Assembly (NCBI GenBank): GCA_905182995.1 | Contig: CAJJDP010000053.1 | Coordinates: forward strand, 1-64,000 | Origin: Paramecium octaurelia | Lineage: Eukaryota > Ciliophora > Oligohymenophorea > Peniculida > Parameciidae | DNA: 64,000 bases | Direction: 5' to 3' | In this document: positions 1-11,715 of the stretch, in pieces | How positions within the stretch are numbered: the first letter of the stretch is position 1 | How the letters are laid out: every line of letters begins with the position of its first letter | The notes under the pieces: model-generated | What the model was told of the DNA's origin: nothing | What the model saw: the letters and a program-made list of their open reading frames with translations, nothing else | The model's database searches: none | Program-made: the position numbers and the translations under genes

Positions 1-107
1 ATGTCACAAACAGAACTAGATAGGGAGCCATTTAAATTTATTAGAAATCACTTCTAGTTAAAGCTACTTATTTAAATGATATCTCTCTTTTTTAACCTAA
101 ATTTTAG

Positions 108-963
108 TCATCTACCAGATGCTAATGTCGTACCATCAGGAGAGTAACAAATTGAATTAACACTATCAGAATGACCATCTAATTTGGCTTTTTATTATCC
201 TGTCTTAACATCCCATAAACGGATAGACTTATCCCAACTACCAAATGCTAATGTAGTACCATCAGGAGAGTAACAAATTGAAAAAACATCATCAGAATGA
301 CCATCTAATTTGGCTTTTTATTTGCCTACTATAACATTCAATAATTATACAAAATTTCCACTTCTGAAAGCTAATGTACTAGTATTCTGTGAGAAGCATA
401 CTGATTTTACTTCTTTATTTACCTTGATTCTAAACTTAATTTTTCCTGTTTAACATCCCATTTTAGAATCGAATTATCATCACTACAAGACGTTAATAAT
501 TTACCGTCTGGAGAATAGCATACCAAATTGACACTTCCATGATGACCATCTAATTTAATTAACTCATGTATTTTGATATTCTTCCATTTACAGTTGCACA
601 ATTAAGCTTAATTCAAGTTCATTCCACTAATATCTACATTGTCAAATTCTAATCCATTGAATCTGCATCTTACAAAAAATTTCCTCCAACTAAAGAGGTA
701 TTTCTAATCCTGAAATTCTCAGAACTTTATTCTCTCAAATCAGCCTTCATCTAAACTAGCAAATGAAGAGAATTTGATCCACATTAAGTATACCTCTCAT
801 CGAAAGTAGTCAGATCATCTAAAAATTTTAGGAATTCTATAATCTTCTTATCCCATAATATTTTTCTGATTCGATCCTTTTAAATTCTTAATCTGCCGAG
901 TAATTCTATGTATTAAGCCCAGATATTATTCATAAACTCATGTTTATTTTTTTAGAATTTCAT
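108..963 (-). pseudogene. Decayed WD40-repeat gene
   Basis: From an ATG at 963 the minus strand encodes a helical N-terminal part, then a short stretch of NFxxxxF/NVDISGMNL type, then WD40 repeats (KLDGHxxxVxxxCYSPDGxxL...WDVK), a layout common in a large ciliate WD40 family. I see at least three lesions: one frameshift near 675-690 between the N-terminal part and the repeats, a second near 405-420, and a TGA at 108-110 inside the last repeat where GSDDKSIRLW is expected. Only about three repeats remain, too few for a seven-bladed propeller. The reading frames otherwise keep TAA/TAG as Gln. A missed intron could explain one break but not all three. Likely a recent pseudogene. Confidence 0.7.
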
Positions 964-1885
964 CTTAATTATGAATAAGAGATGCATTAAATAGTTGATT
1001 GAGTTTACATACCTATTAAAATGAATGAAAATAATAGCTTTTTTAAAATTAAGATGCCCTCATATTGTGAAGAATATTTGTAGAATATTTATTATGGACT
1101 CTTTGCAAATTTCTGATAATAAACCGTAATGATAGGATCAAATGAACTGAACAAATTGAAATACTAATTTTTGACCTTAAATTGAAATCATTATTTGATA
1201 ATAAAAAGTTAGTAGTTGAAAAACATAAATCCAAAAAATTAGCATAATAAATTAATGTAAAAACTTTAACTTAAAATTTCAGTCATAATATTTTCATACT
1301 TATTTTGTTGAATTTCATTTTAAATAAATTATATATTATTGATTCAGGAATAGTTCGACTACAAAAAATCTGAATTAATATCGTATTCATATAGTTTACC
1401 TACACTTTCAATAAATTTATTTCCTATAATTTTTCAAAAAAGTCAATTATTTACAATTGAACAAAGCAGGGGTTATGTCTATGGTTGGAAATAAATATTC
1501 AACTCTAGAAATAAATTTCCAGATTTTCAGGGTAGTTTACATTTATATTGGATTTAAAATTAATAACTTAGTTTTTACCTATATAAATCTTTGATAGTAT
1601 TCTTCTAAAAATTTGACAATATTACTGCTGATTAAAGGGTGACATTTTTGTAATTTATACTCACTTAAAATTATTAATATCTTTTAATTTTTCATTTACA
1701 GAAATTTATAATATTGGATCAACTATTGAGTAATGAAATTTAATTAAACTTAATATTTTGGTGTAGATAATAGTTGAAATGGCTTTTACTTAATTAATAA
1801 AAGATAATTCCACGTATTGGTAAGGGTTTGTATGATTTATGTATGTTAAAACAAGCTGTGTTTTATAAAAGCATATGCTCTTGAA
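964..1885. other. AT-rich stretch without a supported gene
   Basis: No conserved motif, intron-exon pattern or repeat was seen here on either strand. Short open frames exist, but with TGA as the only stop they are expected by chance in such AT-rich DNA. It separates two decayed genes, so some of it may be older gene remains. Confidence 0.5.
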
Positions 1886-3000
1886 GGAATTAAATTTCAC
1901 AGTTCCAGTTTTCCTCAATTAAGCATATACTTGAACATCCATCATCCCCAACATTATTTCCAACATCACAAAATTCGTATTTATCATTTAGAATACCATC
2001 ACCACATAAATTATCAATTAAAAAAGAATTTTCTACTCCTACATCAATAATTGAATTTTAATTTTCCTCCTCAGTAAATTTATTATTATTTTTAATATTG
2101 TCTTTTTCACATTTAGCAGTCTCACTATTTAAAATAGTCAAGCTATCACATTTTGTGCACACGTTTCCTTTTCCACAAGTTATGCATCCAAATGAACATT
2201 AATATTAACATAAATAACATCCATCATAAGGATATTATTTCCATCTTTACAATCCTCGTATCCTTAAATGATAACACCATCACCACAAAATTGGTGAGCA
2301 ATATTTATTTTCTAATTTAAGATTAACATTGCATTTTAAACATGAGTGCAAATCAGTACATTGTAAGCAATAAGCCATACATTCATTATTAAAAGTCTCA
2401 TCCATCTCTTCAGCATTTTCTTCCACTCCTTCTTCTTTTTCTTCCTATTCCTCATCATCATTTATTCCTACTTCTTCTCCTTCCTACTCTTTTACCTCTG
2501 GCTCTAGTGAATATATAATTTATTCTTGACAAACATGATAACAATTATTTTTTTACGGATCCCGACATTCTTAACAAATTAAGCAATTTGTTGAGCATTA
2601 TCTTAAATCTTTGAAGGTTGATATCAAAAGTTAAGCCATTCTATCACAGATTGTTTCTTAAAACGCTAATTTAATCCAAAAAGTTTGCAAATTGTCTAAT
2701 CATCTGATAATGTGTATGAAGGATTACATTCATACAATTTTAGTTACAAGAATACTTTCATAAATGACATCCATCATAAGGTGTTTAATTTCCGTCATCA
2801 CCTTATTCATAAAAGGTTGTTTAAAAATCTCCACAAATTGGAATACAAATTTTCAAACTACTTTTATATTCCCAACCATCATAGCAATTCCAGCAATCCC
2901 CTTTAATACAATTACTACAACCTTCAACATAATCATAAATATTTGAAAACAACTATCAAAATATATATTATCATCAGTGCAGATATTTTAAAAGTAATTA
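1886..3000 (-). pseudogene. Decayed Cys-rich DUF4215-type surface protein gene
   Basis: The minus strand shows the CGDGI...ExCDxGNxxxxDGCxxxC signature of Cys-rich (DUF4215/Myxococcus-type) repeats at least three times, for example near 1930-2010, 2170-2300 and 2740-2850. Between them lie CxxC-rich stretches and an acidic Glu-rich linker near 2400-2520. Family members in ciliates are large extracellular or surface proteins. The frame has to be changed near 2230 (between GNNI and PYDGC), near 2295, and near 2715-2735 to follow the repeats, and a TGA interrupts one CHLC motif. I therefore call it a pseudogene. The original start is not recognisable, and the ends given are those of the visible homology. 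Confidence 0.65.
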
Positions 3001-3164
3001 GATCCTAAAAATAATTAAAAGTCCCTTATTCCAAATTTGCATTTGTATTCAATTCTACAGTTATTTAAACTGACTCACTAGTATGCGTGTATTAATCAAT
3101 TTTAATATTCTCTTCATCTTGCATAAATCCACAAAATTCTTCACTAACTATAAAAAACAAAAAT

Positions 3165-3440
3165 TAATTTATATCACGAAATAGTCCTTAGAAAAAAATG
3201 AAATATTGATTTCTATTAAGCAGTACTATTACGCCATCAATCTTGACAACAACTATTTAAAGGTTTTAATCAAAGATTAACACTTTTAATTAAAAGCTTA
3301 TGGCAGAATGTTATCAAGTTTGAGGGTTTTGATCAAGTCCTTTCCTGAATTAACATTGGAACATTTCAAATCTAAATAAAATTATCCATTCACCTAAACA
3401 ACAAACAACCGCCGACGCTAGTTTGTGAGAAGCCATTTCT
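3165..3440 (+). pseudogene. Orphan open-frame fragment
   Basis: An open frame of about 90 codons (TAA/TAG as Gln) runs to a TGA at about 3440. It reads like ordinary protein (…NLDNNYLKVLIKD…, …LRVLIKSFPELTL…) but has no clear start and no recognised domain. It sits among decayed genes and is probably a remnant. An exon of an unrecognised gene cannot be excluded. Confidence 0.25.
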
Positions 3441-3899
3441 GACCCAACCTTCAGGGATGCTTATCGATGAAATAGTTTTAGTTATGAATTACTAAAAGTA
3501 TAAATATTAATCTAAGCATTGATCTTTGTTACATGAATAACATCCTGTTCACACTACTCAATTAATATTTATAATTCAGATACTCCTCAAATTCCTCTTT
3601 AAGCTAACATTACAATAAAAACAGTTGTGCTTGAATGATCAATTATCTTGCTTGCAGAAAAATGTTCATCATTTTAACTCGTGCTTTCACATAAGGTCTG
3701 AAGGACTAATTATATGTGAATTGTGAATACATGATTCTATGAACTTATTAGTTGTCAATATATATAAAAATATTTGTCATTCCATTAATCAATTCTAATT
3801 TATTGATAACTATTAAGAAAAATATTTATAAATAATCAGTACTACAATAATGGTTTTATTAATTAGCTCAAACAAATTCAGATTTATGGCTGCTTTATT

Positions 3900-4330
3900 T
3901 CATCTAAAAAAGGGAATTACATGTTTTAATCTAAATATCCAATTTTCTAAAATATTCAAAAGGATTTCAGGAACTGTATTTTAATACTGAATCCATTGAT
4001 ATATTGACCAACCAAACACAGATCAGAATTGATGTTTAATTCTGAAGAATAAATGAAAATATTCTCTCCACAATTTTCGAAACTTTTTGAATAAATTAAA
4101 TATTCTTTCGTATAAATATCATAGATATTAATGCACTTTTCAACTAAAAATCAAAGGGCATTTTTTTCAACTAAATTTTATTTAAAGGATTATCCATAAT
4201 ACAATATTTACTTCCATCTCCAAAATCATTGACCCTAGACAGAAATATTGTCTTCCAAGATAAAAATTATATCCAACATAATATTCACTTAAATCAAATA
4301 TATATTTAAATTATATAAGATTTTAATTTA
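3900..4330 (-). pseudogene. Relic of a secreted or surface protein
   Basis: Two minus-strand frames carry protein-like text that joins only after a frame change: an upstream part containing DFGDGSKYC and a downstream part containing CINIYDIYTKEYL and SFENCGENIFIYSSEL. Spaced Cys and aromatic residues fit an extracellular Cys-containing protein of the kind common in ciliates, but I cannot name the family. There is no start, and TGA ends the frame near 3905. Confidence 0.35.
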
Positions 4331-5475
4331 TATCAATGTATATTTTTTTATTAAAAATACAGTTAAGGAAATTCATTTTGTAATTTGATTTGATTTTTCA
4401 GATACTCATATTCTATTTCTAGTCTATATTTATATAGTTCAATTAAGTTTATCAATGTTTTTTATCGATTACCAATTAAGAGAAACTATACTTATTTATA
4501 GCAATTTCGAACTGTAAAGATTTATTATTGTTTTAATTGATTAGTTTATTTTAAATTAAAATACAAATTTAACCATTAACCTTATTATTAAATAATGAAT
4601 ATTTATCAAAATAACATTTTTAATAAAAAAGAATATAATTGATGATAAGGATGGATAAAAAATTAATTCTTAGCAACTATCACTAATAGTGCTAGAATAG
4701 GCCAAATTTTCCTGCTTAAAACAAAGAGTAAACATTTCTATGTAAATATATAGTTAGAAGCCAGAACACTGTTTTAAATTTCTGTTTTTAAAAAGCATAA
4801 TAAATTAATTAAGAATTTATGGTTAAGAATTATTGTAAATTTAATAAGTTAGTAGAAGTTTATGTTGACAGGAAAATTTGTTTGATATGAAAGCTTTATT
4901 GAGATTCATTCATTAATGTTGATTCAATTAGTTTTGATCTATAATTTTATTAATTATGCATCAGAAATTTAATTGTGTGTATCAATTTATCAGAAGAATT
5001 AATTGAAATTTAGAAATAAGTGTAGATTCCTTTTAGTAACAAACAGATGAGATAATTTATTCTCAATACATCAGATAATATCAAATGAAAAGCTAGTTAT
5101 TGAATATTTCAAAAATAGCATTTCAAGGTTGAAATCTCAAAAGATTAAAACATAAACAGAAAATTCCTATCAAATTATTTTGAATTGGATAATTATTAAT
5201 AAAACTGGTAATAAAAATAATATTAAATGGATTTTAAAAGTGCTATGTATTAACAATTGATTATTGATTGTGAGGGCTTAAAGGGACATAATAATTGTTT
5301 TCCTTAATTGTTTTTTGATAAATTCATATTTCTAAATTTAATTATCATTACCTTTTATAATTAATATTAATACCATTAGAAAAAAAGAGTGATTATTTAG
5401 TGAAAAGTATCTTATGCGATAATTTTGTGGTTTTTAAGTGCTTTGAAATTTTGAAATTTCCTTAATATATTATTT
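4331..5475. other. AT-rich stretch upstream of HSF
   Basis: No gene supported. Very AT-rich, with scattered short frames and no motif or repeat seen. It ends at the start codon of the heat shock factor gene, so the last part should hold that promoter. Confidence 0.5.
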
Positions 5476-6135
5476 ATGTCAAATCAAGATCTTAATATAT
5501 TTCCAAATCTCAAAGTTAATGTGCCTTCGTTCCTTCTAAAAATTTATGAGATTTTAGAGGTATGATAAGCAAAAATAATCTTAGAATGATTCATTAACGG
5601 GCTTAATATCATGGAACAAAGAAGGAACCTCCTTTATAGTATTCAATCCAAGTGAATTGTCTTCGAAAGTGTTAGCTAACTATTTTAAGCATAAAAACTA
5701 TCCTAGCTTTCTCAGGTATCATTAAAGTAATGTAGATAACTAAACATGTATAATTTTAAAAAGACCAGAAATTAGTTTGGGTAAAGTGAATTTCGCCACA
5801 GATGGTTCAGAAGAGGTCTAAAGTATTAGTTTAATCATAATCTTTCTAGAAGTACGCTGTCGTATATAAGAAGAAGAAATTAGGAAGAGTCAGATCTAAG
5901 AATAGAAACAAAACATAGCACTTAAGAACTTGATAATTATAAGAGAGAACAAGAGAGTCTGAAATAAATTGTCAAAGACCTCAAAGAAACTTAAATCAAA
6001 TTATAGGAAGACTTAAATTTTCAAATTGAGCAGTCTATGGCATTATCTCATTAAAATTAGAACACATTATAAGTAAATTAATTAGATTATTTAGGCAATA
6101 AATTAAACCTAATTGTAATTCAATCAAAAGTATGA
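5476..6135 (+). CDS. Heat shock transcription factor (HSF-type DNA-binding domain)
   Basis: Predicted 195-residue HSF. The DNA-binding domain fills about residues 12-115: FLLKIYEIL, ISWNxEGTSFIV, YFKHKNYPSFLRQLNMYNF, and FRHRWFRRG at the end. These are the diagnostic HSF motifs. A heptad-rich Glu/Gln/Lys segment follows (about 130-185), matching the HR-A/B oligomerisation coiled coil. Three introns are inferred: 5560-5584, 5716-5735 (it splits the RQL codon) and 5823-5849; the remaining 588 nt divide by three. The invariant Gln of RQLNMY is a TAA codon. The protein is short: no long activation tail is visible before the TGA. HSFs trimerise and bind nGAAn elements in the nucleus. Identification is firm; the exact 3' end is less so. 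Confidence 0.88.
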
Positions 6136-6854
6136 TTAAGTGATTCTCATGTTAAACAATTCAATTAACAATATGCCCACTTTAGGTATTCAAATATTTA
6201 AATTTAAGTCTATAACTTTAAAGAAATAATTAAATATTGTTAAGAAGAGACAAATTAAAACTTTTGCCTTTAGAACCATACTCCATCAACTAGGACTTAG
6301 CATGCTTAATACAATTAAATGAATTATTACCCACAGCGACAGTATTCTTGCAATAATCCAAACTTATTTTAACTTTATTATTATCAAAACGATCCAAAAT
6401 AATTCCTATACAAAAAGAATAGTCCCCTTGCTTTAACAGCCTCCACCCAGAATAATTACTTATGTATGAATTAGCAATGTTCAAGCTCCCTAACATAATT
6501 ATTCACTTTAATCCAGTTAGCAAAATTCTCCCTATAGAATTTAGAATATACAGATTTCCCCGTATTATTACGATTCAAGGAATATAGATTAAGTAAATTC
6601 GATTTAAATTTTATTCTAGTACAGTTTTAACTAATAAGTATGATACCTATTTTATGTTTGTGTATTTCTCTATATAAATAATAAATTGTATATAATATTA
6701 TGTAAAATGAAGGTAGGATTTGCTATGGACTATCGATGTCAACATAGCAAATAGAAAGGAATCTCTTCTAAAGTGTGGTATAATTTTATGTATTTAAGAC
6801 TTCTAGAATTGAATAATTGATAAATACTATTTAATTTAATACTATTAAAATAAT
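6136..6854. other. Intergenic region with protein-like minus-strand frames
   Basis: Two overlapping minus-strand frames between about 6240 and 6640 look partly protein-like (for example SGWRLLKQGDYSF and CIGIILDRFDNNKVKISLDYC). They lie in different phases with no convincing intron to join them. Possibly a remnant of an unknown gene; no function can be given. Confidence 0.3.
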
Positions 6855-7864
6855 TCATTACATTCCCATATCGTCATCATCATCTCCTTCTCCACCATCT
6901 TAATTAATTCCATATTCATCTTCTCCATCTTCATTTTCAGCTTCATCTATATAATCCGCTTGTTGGTTTCCTACAACTTTAGGCTAAATAAATTATCTGA
7001 TGAAATACTTCAATTTTGACTTTCATCTATCCTTAATACTTTTTCATAACATTTTCAATTTCAGTCAAAGCATCCTTCATAATCTTTACTCCGTCCCTTG
7101 AGATTGTAGTTGTTCTACCAGTGTAAGATGGAGATGCTTTTATTTCAAACTAATTTTAAATTATAGAATACTGATAGTTTGCATTCTTCAGTGGATTTCA
7201 TTGTCCCAGCGATTAGAGCTTCCTTTATAATAAGACTTCCGGCGTAATCATGACTTATTAAGTCAAATTCAGTTTTGATAGTAACTGGTTCTGGTTTTAA
7301 TCTTCTCTCTATTTCTTCCATTAGTTTAACTTAAATCTATTCTGATAGATTTAGCTTTGACAAATTCTTTTAATCTGATAAAGCATTTTTAAATATTTAA
7401 AGAACTGAAACATTTTATTTATTGTCTTATAATGGCCATACAATAGTTTTATATAATTCCTGAATATTGATATTGCATTTCTCAGCGATAGCTCTCATAA
7501 TTGAATGAATCATTTTTCCATCTGCAAACTTTTGTAATGACATAAGCTCTTCATCCTTGGCCACCTTCTTCTTAGATAGATCAATGTATCCTTAATCTTC
7601 GTCAACTCTCAAAACTCTAACAACTTGAATTTTTCCTATTTTTAAAGCTTTTTGAATTCCTCCCTTTAATGCTCTTGTTGTTTCATTAGGTGGAATCATG
7701 CCTCTTATTCTATCATATTCCAATAATTCGACGTATGATGCATTTTCTTAAACTTCCACTACCTCTACAACAACTAAATCATTTTCTTTGGGATACTAGT
7801 TCTCATAAAATCTGCATCTGAGATTAATTCCTTCATCTATGACAGGTTTAATTTCTTGGATCAT
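6855..7864 (-). CDS. eIF2alpha: Translation initiation factor eIF2 alpha subunit
   Basis: Predicted 320-residue eIF2-alpha. The N-terminal S1 domain aligns without gaps: CRFYENQYP, SYVELLEYDRIRGMI, and VLRVDEDQGYIDLSKKKV. The helical middle and the alpha/beta C-terminal domain follow (AGSLIIKEAL, TGRTTTISRDG), then an acidic Asp/Glu tail. Two introns, 7150-7171 and 6984-7008, give 963 coding nt. eIF2-alpha is part of the ternary complex that brings initiator tRNA to the 40S subunit. In the loop holding the regulatory Ser51 of other eukaryotes (GMILLSELSRRR), this protein reads GMIPPNETTRAL. Position 51 is therefore Thr and the basic RRR is lost, which should change control by eIF2-alpha kinases. 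It could be one of several paralogues. Confidence 0.92.
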
Positions 7865-7984
7865 TAAATAAATTTTATATAATATTATTTTTCAATTTTC
7901 TTCTTTGAGGTCGGTATTTTTATTTTTCTTATTACCACTGCCTTTCAAATTAGAATAAAAAGTAAAAAGTCTTTGATTTTTATT

Positions 7985-8345
7985 TCATTGGTCATTTAGA
8001 GCACTTCTATACCCCTCTCTAACTTATTCATTCAAATACTGCATGCTCATAACAATTTAAGCTTTATCAAAATCCAATTTAAATGCAAAGAATTGAATCA
8101 TTTTTTGTGTTATTCGTCTTAGAATGTTTTTGATATGCCCATTAATCAACAATATGCAATATAATGGTTCGCTCAAATAAGAATGACACATAAATCTTTA
8201 AAAGCCAATCATCTGTACCTTGAAATAACTCAGCCTTTTACCTGAGTTCGTAAACTCAAAGAATATTAACACATTAAGGGATCTTTTCTTATATTCCTTT
8301 GATCTCAAAATCTTGACAACTCGGCATCTATAAATACAATTTTAT
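7985..8345 (-). CDS. Unassigned open frame upstream of eIF2 alpha
   Basis: An open frame of about 115-120 codons ends at TGA 7985-7987, 120 nt before the eIF2-alpha start on the same strand. The C-terminal part looks like real protein (KLDFDKAQIVMSMQYL, VREGYRSALND); the first half contains RCRVVKILRSKEYKKR. I found no ATG or convincing splice that begins it, and no family. Two nearby GT...AG stretches could be introns but lead to early stops. It may be an incomplete model or a decayed gene. Confidence 0.3.
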
Positions 8346-8941
8346 ATCAAGAGTTTATCACAAGTTCAACTATATAGTCTTAGAACTACTTTTGCATTAA
8401 CTGTTAATCTAATCTATCATTTGATAAATTAAGTTTTTGAGACAAATTTCAATATTTCTTTAATAAATACTATTAACATATACATGATATTTTATTTGCC
8501 AATTTGTTAATCAAATGTATGAAATTGTAATTTACATTTATCATCTAATTATAAATAGATAGATTCCAATCCATTCTAAAAGAAAGCTAATATAGGTGTA
8601 ATGATATTTAGAAAATTAACATTTTTTTTAAAATTTGGACTCATAATATTGATTGGTTGATAAATAAAGTGGAAAATACTAAACTAGATTATCAGTATTG
8701 TAAATCTCTATAACGATTTAATTTACTCTATAAAGGATTAGTGATTATAAATGGATTTTTAAAGATCCAATTACATTTTCAACTTCTGGAGACCTGCTTT
8801 TTTCGACTATTTCCAATTAATTGTTTTCGCTGCCAAGTTATTATACATGAAATATTATACTCGTCTTAAATGGTAGCCCAATTAAAGTGATTGTGTTATA
8901 TATTCCGATTATGTAATATATTTTAATTACTATTTCAAATA
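8346..8941. other. AT-rich intergenic region
   Basis: No gene supported on either strand. It lies between the unassigned minus-strand frame and the plus-strand GTPase gene, so it probably contains the upstream regions of both. Confidence 0.5.
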
Positions 8942-9682
8942 ATGTCTTAAAATAAAAGTAAATAATCCATGCTAAATTATAGTTATTATGCTGGGAGATT
9001 GTGGAGTAGGCAAAACAACTATCTTGAACAAGTAAGAAGACCTACTTAATTATAAGTTTTTTGGATATCAATGCAAAAACAGAGACAACAATTGGAGTAT
9101 AGCATCATTCATTCACAAGAAATTATGTGAAGTTTTCAATATGGGATACAGCAGGATAGGAGAAGTATAGATCCATAGTGTCAAGGTTTTTATTATCTTA
9201 ATTCTACTAAAGCCATTATAAACGAGCAAAGGCTGCTATTTTGGTTTACGATTGTTCAAGCGAATCATCATTATTACATATTGATAAATGGATTGAAGAA
9301 CTTGTCTTCTAAGCTGGTGCAAATGTTAAAATTGCATTAATAGGGGTAATTGGATTTAAATTTCAATTTTGGTTAGAATAAAACAGACCTCTAAAATTTC
9401 GATATAAATGAGCATACTTAAAAATTAACTGAATAATATGAGATCTCCTATCAAATTTAAACTAATCATAAGGATCCTGAATTCAAAGACAAGATGAATT
9501 AGTTATTGGACTAAATTAGCATAGGTATAGAATCAATTTTATTTTTATATTTGGGATTGATACCACCAATTTTGGAGCCTGATGATCAAGTGAATGTGAT
9601 TGAATTGAATCACAAAGAGGCTAAACCAATTGAAGTTTAGGTGAATAATAGTGAATAAGAAGTAAAAACCTGTGAATGTTGA
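8942..9682 (+). CDS. Rab-like small GTPase
   Basis: Predicted 210-residue Ras-superfamily GTPase. Visible motifs in order: P-loop GDCGVGKT (about residue 11), a switch I Thr (TTIGV), WDTAGQEKYRS (G3/switch II), ILVYD, and NKTD (G4). The C terminus is CEC directly before TGA, the CxC geranylgeranylation pattern typical of Rabs. Four introns of 25, 25, 27 and 31 nt leave 633 nt. The catalytic Gln of DTAGQ is a TAG codon, which is good proof of the reassigned code. Rabs cycle between GTP and GDP on vesicle membranes to direct trafficking. The long acidic stretch before the Cys motif is somewhat unusual. The subfamily was not determined. Confidence 0.88.
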
Positions 9683-9743
9683 GTTAATTGATAAATAAAT
9701 AATACATACATTTTTCTAATTTCTATACATGAATAAATTTATT

Positions 9744-10721
9744 TCAAAAATACTTAAACCCAACTCTTCTTAGATTTTCATATGTGCATAAAGAAAAAAT
9801 ATTTACAATAACACTTCTTATCACAGTTACCTAGAATCCTTTGTAGAATGCCAAAGCACCTCCCTCAGAATATATTTACTTGATGATACTAGTAGTGCTT
9901 AAATATCAATGCAATCTTTACTTACCTTTCATTTAATACTTGATATCTAGTCTTAACAATGTCAATGGGATAACTGATACTCCAAAAGCTAGCAGCTGCT
10001 GACATGCTGGCCATTAAGATTCCAAATTATGATGCTTCTGTTCTATCTCTTCCTTGAGGAGTAAAGTATTATAAGGTCTTAGCATGAGATACAAAATATA
10101 ATCCACAGCCAATTGAATCTCTCATTAATTATAATCTGAGTCCTCTAACAGTTAATTATTTGTAGTTTACTTATAAATGTGAAAAAAGCCTTAAGTTTTC
10201 AATATCTAATACAATTTATGAATTGGACCGTCAGTCTACTCCATTTTATTTATTTTTGTTTTTTGGGATAAAATTTTGCCATATTCTAATGGACATGCAA
10301 ATATATTGCTAGCAATACCCTATTTAATGTAATTGTATAATACTGCCATACTTCCGGCTAAAAATGTTTGTTAAAATGGTAAATAGCTATGTTCACTCAA
10401 ATTATCCATTCTAGCAAACCACTTTCTCATATGTTCATAAGTAGGAAAATATATTGATCCAGCGCAAACAGAATTTAGAAGCTGTATTGATACCCCTATG
10501 CAAATGTATAAAATCTACCTCTGTACAAAGCCTTCACACCTTCTTCTCTGATAATTTGAATTCCTGCTTTTATCATGCTTTGCTTTTTGTGTTATATTTG
10601 AATTCTGGTTTTGATAAAATCCAATGGATATCCAATCAAGGTATGAATGCAGCCTATTCGATTAGATTGAGTGATTACTTGAGAGAGTGCCTGAAACAAA
10701 ATTAATGATGAAATATTTCAT
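9744..10721 (-). CDS. Mitochondrial carrier family protein (SLC25)
   Basis: Predicted 291-residue carrier, the normal length for the family. It shows three repeats with the PxD/ExxK/R signature: YPLDFIKTR (about residue 27), CPLEYGKIL (about 125) and YPIDIVKTR (about 225). Each has two membrane helices, and the usual Gly/aromatic motifs follow (EEGVKALYRG, GFFHIYKGL, GGALAFYKGF). Four introns (25, 23, 26, 28 nt) give 876 nt. Carriers exchange metabolites across the inner mitochondrial membrane. The pattern around RDSIGCGLYFVS resembles the acylcarnitine/ornithine/basic amino acid branch, but the substrate is only inferred. The second repeat has Glu and a weak C-terminal part, as seen in that branch. 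Confidence 0.88.
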
Positions 10722-10756
10722 GTATAATATTTTTTAGATTAATGTGACTTATAGAA

Positions 10757-11613
10757 TCAAGAAATAGAGTTTTTCTTTTTAATGAAGAGAGTGTAAGTTT
10801 AAAGTCGTTATTCTAATTGTTTAGAAGCCAAATGATGTTCCCAATTGATGCTATCTACTTAAGTGGATTGATTTTATAAAAAGCCAGTTCTTAATTGATT
10901 GTAAAATTATTCTAAGACTTCTTATTAAGCCTTGATGTCTATGGCTATAAGATCGGGAGATTTGAGTTGATTACAAAATTACTTGGCACATTCCTTTAAC
11001 AAGGCAATGTATTCAAAGAATGGATGAATGATTTCCACCTTCTCTACATCAGGCTACTTAATTTTAAACATCGATTATATATAATTTTTCCTCCAGCTAA
11101 AATAGTTGTCATTCCACCAATGTTCCTATTTCTTCATCAATGTGTTCACAGCCAATAATACTTCAATTGAAACCTAAATTTAGCGTGTTAGATACATACT
11201 TAGACCAGCTAAGCCTGAAAGTAATGGAACAACTCAACAGCATACTCATTAAAATCTACTTATAACTCTTAAACTCTCATTGATACTGAAATTAGTTATT
11301 TAAGTAAATATATCAATTGCATGGCTGCATCTGTCTCTGGAATAAAGTTTCGTATTAGAACAATTGATTTCGTGTTTAGAATGCATTTGACTTCATTAAC
11401 TACAATCCAAGTTTTGCCTTCATTGACTATTCTATTCTTGTTTATATGTTTAGATAGAAAGGCTGACAAATCAGGTTAATTTAATTGTTCCAAACTGATC
11501 TAATCAAAAAAATGGATTTAATCTGTAAGTCTAGGAAATTAAGTAGCTAGATTAATTTAGTTTATTTAATTCGCAAAGTTCTTATTTTGCTTCTACGATT
11601 AACAGGTTCCCAT
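10757..11613 (-). CDS. Orphan protein with MGTCxS lipidation motif
   Basis: Predicted 276-residue protein of unknown function. It begins MGTCQSQK: Gly2 for N-myristoylation, Cys4 for palmitoylation and Ser6, so it is probably membrane-anchored. The rest is helical without transmembrane segments and has Trp-rich patches (GKTWIVVNEVK, EHWWNDNYFSW). One 26-nt intron is needed; the remaining 831 nt divide by three. It lies downstream of the ULK-like kinase on the same strand, 102 nt past that stop codon. The frame runs on open upstream of this ATG toward the kinase, so a start choice matters; the lipidation motif supports this Met. I do not recognise the family. Confidence 0.65.
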
Positions 11614-11715
11614 TATTACAAATAATTGCAAAAAATCAGAGTTTATAATATTATGATTATGTTCAAATAGCATCAATTAATAGTAGAATAAATGATAATA
11701 TTTTATAAATAGAAA

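Noticed and set aside
10454-10705. Plus-strand 83-residue frame
   Set aside because: It lies fully inside the mitochondrial carrier gene on the opposite strand and crosses two of its introns.
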